Both the position numbers and the translations under genes were made by a program. The notes under the pieces were generated by a model that saw only the letters and a list, made by a program, of their open reading frames with translations, did not search any database and was not told the origin of the DNA. Positions 63,201 to 64,000 of a stretch of 64,000 bases of DNA are shown in pieces (within the stretch, counting starts at the first letter, position 1; each line of letters opens with the position of its first letter). Source of the stretch: JBBAGC01 sp964491265 (GTDB lineage: Bacteria > Spirochaetota > UBA4802 > UBA5550); NCBI GenBank assembly GCA_964491265.1, contig CAZBFP010000001.1:124001-188000 (forward strand). The letters run 5' to 3'.

Positions 63201-64000
63201 CGTGAACCGATACATATCTTTGATTCTGCAAATAACAGGAGGATAGAAATATTCGGCAACCCTAAAGTTAAACTTCTGCTGGCAAATATGGGGCGCCTCT
63301 CCAGTGAACTCCTTGCAGCATCCCTGCGCGGTATTGACATAAACGCTGAAGCAATGCCCCTGCCCGACATATACACACTCCAGGCTGCGCGAAGCTACAT
63401 GTCAGGAAAAGAGTGCCTCCCGTCGCAGCTGGTACTCGGCAGCGCCTTAAAATACTTCCAGTCCGGTAAATACAGAAAGGATGAAAAATATCTCCTCTTT
63501 GTTCCATCAACAACAGGGCCCTGCAGAACCGGGCAGTACTATATATTCTACGAAAACCTTTTCCGGGATCTTAAACTGGAAAACGTTACTGTTATCACCC
63601 TGGATTCGGAAAACTCCTATAATGAACTGGGTCCCGGTTTTTCCAGAAACGCCTGGTGGGGAATTATAATTGCAGACTACATGAAAGATATTGAAACATC
63701 TCTACGCACCTGTGCCCTGGACCCGGCTGCAGCTATCGCCAAATACGATGAGCTGTGGCACGAACTTGTTGAAATTGCAGAGAGCGATATTAAAAATGTC
63801 GTGCCTGCGCTGGAAAGAATAGCAGCGGAAATTTCCAAAATACCTTTGAAGCAGAATGTAAAAGATACACCCAAGGTTCTGGTTGTGGGTGAAATATATG
63901 TAAGGCGTGATGACTTTGCAGTTGATGAGCTTATAAGACTAATGAGCCGGAAAGGGATTATAGGGAAGGTTTCGGGAATAAGCGAATGGATCTACTATAC
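60246..64000 (+). CDS. Acyl-CoA dehydratase activase-like giant protein, 3' end outside window
   Basis: Open to base 64000 with at least 1251 codons. Two ASKHA ATPase domains of the HgdC/BadF type occur in tandem: SLGINIGSSSIKAVLLD near residue 3 and LGIDGGSTTTKVALID near 298. Each has a cluster-binding Cys in its motif (FSGNKCASGTGEFF, NEACSAGTGSFL). Then follows a DUF2229-like part with ECICRSC-type Cys (FICRSCDNYCPIRI) and a HgdB-like region. Proteins of this type relate to activators of 2-hydroxyacyl-CoA dehydratases. ATG with GGGGG upstream. A role in fermentative amino-acid or acyl-CoA metabolism is likely; the exact reaction is not known. Confidence 0.88.
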   Translation, partial: MYSLGINIGSSSIKAVLLDEEKIIWHRIVPHEGNFKNTIESIISSQNIPADVAVLATGTEGRYLLNINSVIESICIEAALSDLEEKVDAVISLGGENFVVYTIDKDYKIITEFSGNKCASGTGEFFRQQLGRMNMTLADINDIPPHSKVAALSSRCSVFMKSDCTHKLNKGEATRYDIVLSLSDVMASKVADFLKRARITTGRVLLAGGVANNNYIIRFLKEKLPELTIVVPEEAAFFEAYGAALLAKKSGSEMPPSNRLFKKHNIGFGRYPSLISAAGRVDYIPSTRGMIKKDGEYILGIDGGSTTTKVALIDIESNEIVAEHYGRTHGDPVEALKKCLIEVKKQAAEKIGDSKLNISLAATTGSSREILGVFMETPGIYNEIIAHAAGTTYFKPEIDTIFEIGGQDAKYVYMKNGVPIDYAMNEACSAGTGSFLEESASGDLNITDVKEIGEIALTADSPLKFGEHCSAFINSDIRKAIQYGASREDITAGIVTSIVSNYLNRVVGNRTIGQNIVLQGGVAKNSAVPLAFAMLLDKDITVPPDPELLGAFGVALLAKQKYSAGILAKQSFDLDTIIQSDIVYEKEFICRSCDNYCPIRILKVNDHHYMFGGRCNKYANSRKKAEINETEVFNYIEKRDELMFKECAPPAEQFIKKKEYRVGIPKGFSVYTLWPLYSWFFHTLGIEAKLSDSIDPEGITRVESAYCFPAEIVHGAMKSVIKDGADFIFIPHFRDMPSYEKDVHANFCPITQSLPYYMKKAFPEIDETRILAPVISFKYGMEKALEGFLSMSGQLGVTEKEIEVAFHTACKKQEDFFKRYRYMGAEALKKARKADHPVIALLGRPYNAFTKDANMGIPKKFTSRGYSIIPYDMLPYEDAQIYDNMYWYYGQQDMRAASFLKNEDNIFITFISNFSCAPDSFMLHYVKWLMGTKPFLILELDSHSADAGIDTRIEAFLDIIEGYRTKYSGADEERYDNGLRFINSKREPIHIFDSANNRRIEIFGNPKVKLLLANMGRLSSELLAASLRGIDINAEAMPLPDIYTLQAARSYMSGKECLPSQLVLGSALKYFQSGKYRKDEKYLLFVPSTTGPCRTGQYYIFYENLFRDLKLENVTVITLDSENSYNELGPGFSRNAWWGIIIADYMKDIETSLRTCALDPAAAIAKYDELWHELVEIAESDIKNVVPALERIAAEISKIPLKQNVKDTPKVLVVGEIYVRRDDFAVDELIRLMSRKGIIGKVSGISEWIYY

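Overview
The window reads as chromosomal DNA of an anaerobic, Gram-negative-type bacterium with AT-rich intergenic DNA. It has lipoproteins, an MCE/MlaD protein, a very large outer-membrane-type protein, a Cheo-type LexA box inside the lexA promoter, and the gene order ispE, tRNA-Gln, glmU-like, prs, rplY/ctc, pth. Together with spirochaete-style loose lipoboxes this points to Spirochaetota; I hold the phylum at moderate confidence and name no genus. Hydrogen metabolism is prominent, which fits a fermentative lifestyle.

Region by region. 1-7.4 kb: an alpha/beta hydrolase cut by the window edge, a MATE exporter, an acetyl-CoA hydrolase-like/GNAT fusion, lexA and an unknown exported protein. 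7.7-10.5 kb: larE-larB-larC, making the nickel-pincer cofactor. 10.5-18.6 kb: a HATPase/HDOD signalling protein, a metallo-beta-lactamase-fold hydrolase, then a run of envelope genes including a lytic transglycosylase lipoprotein, a FecR-like and a HEAT-repeat lipoprotein. 18.7-23 kb: the housekeeping cluster pth, rplY, prs, glmU-like, tRNA-Gln, ispE. 23.3-36.4 kb: a membrane SpoIIE-like protein, a DHH phosphoesterase, a 1862-residue SprA-like protein, an M23 peptidase, radA, mlaD and cutA. 36.7-40.6 kb: a 32-residue basic protein, a GNAT enzyme, and hypF-hypA-hypB. 40.6-49 kb: an accessory island with VapBC-like, PIN plus XRE-ImmA, HigBA-like and RelE-XRE modules, an unfamiliar three-gene cassette, and debris of DUF4143, Phd-type antitoxin and Fic genes. 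49-57.7 kb: a hydrogenase maturation protease convergent with a complete Mbh-type group 4 [NiFe] hydrogenase operon in the order mbhA to mbhN, with mbhE and mbhF fused. 58-64 kb: a Cys-rich small protein, a REC-PAS-HD-GYP regulator, and a giant acyl-CoA dehydratase activase running off the end.

How the genes work together: HypA, HypB, HypF and the protease supply nickel, cyanide ligands and C-terminal processing to the Mbh large subunit, which would couple ferredoxin oxidation and proton reduction to ion pumping through Mrp-like modules. The Lar proteins form a second nickel pathway; its client LarA is not in the window. HypC, HypD and HypE are also absent here.

The strongest unexplained signals are these. 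Pth has three substituted active-site positions. The GlmU-like gene has only AUU or AUA as possible start codons. A three-gene cassette at 43.7-45.05 kb appears to be read from a leaderless promoter. A dispersed palindromic repeat family has three clear copies and several decayed ones. The accessory island contains sequence scars that show how genes decayed, including a 216-base deletion between 9-base direct repeats.
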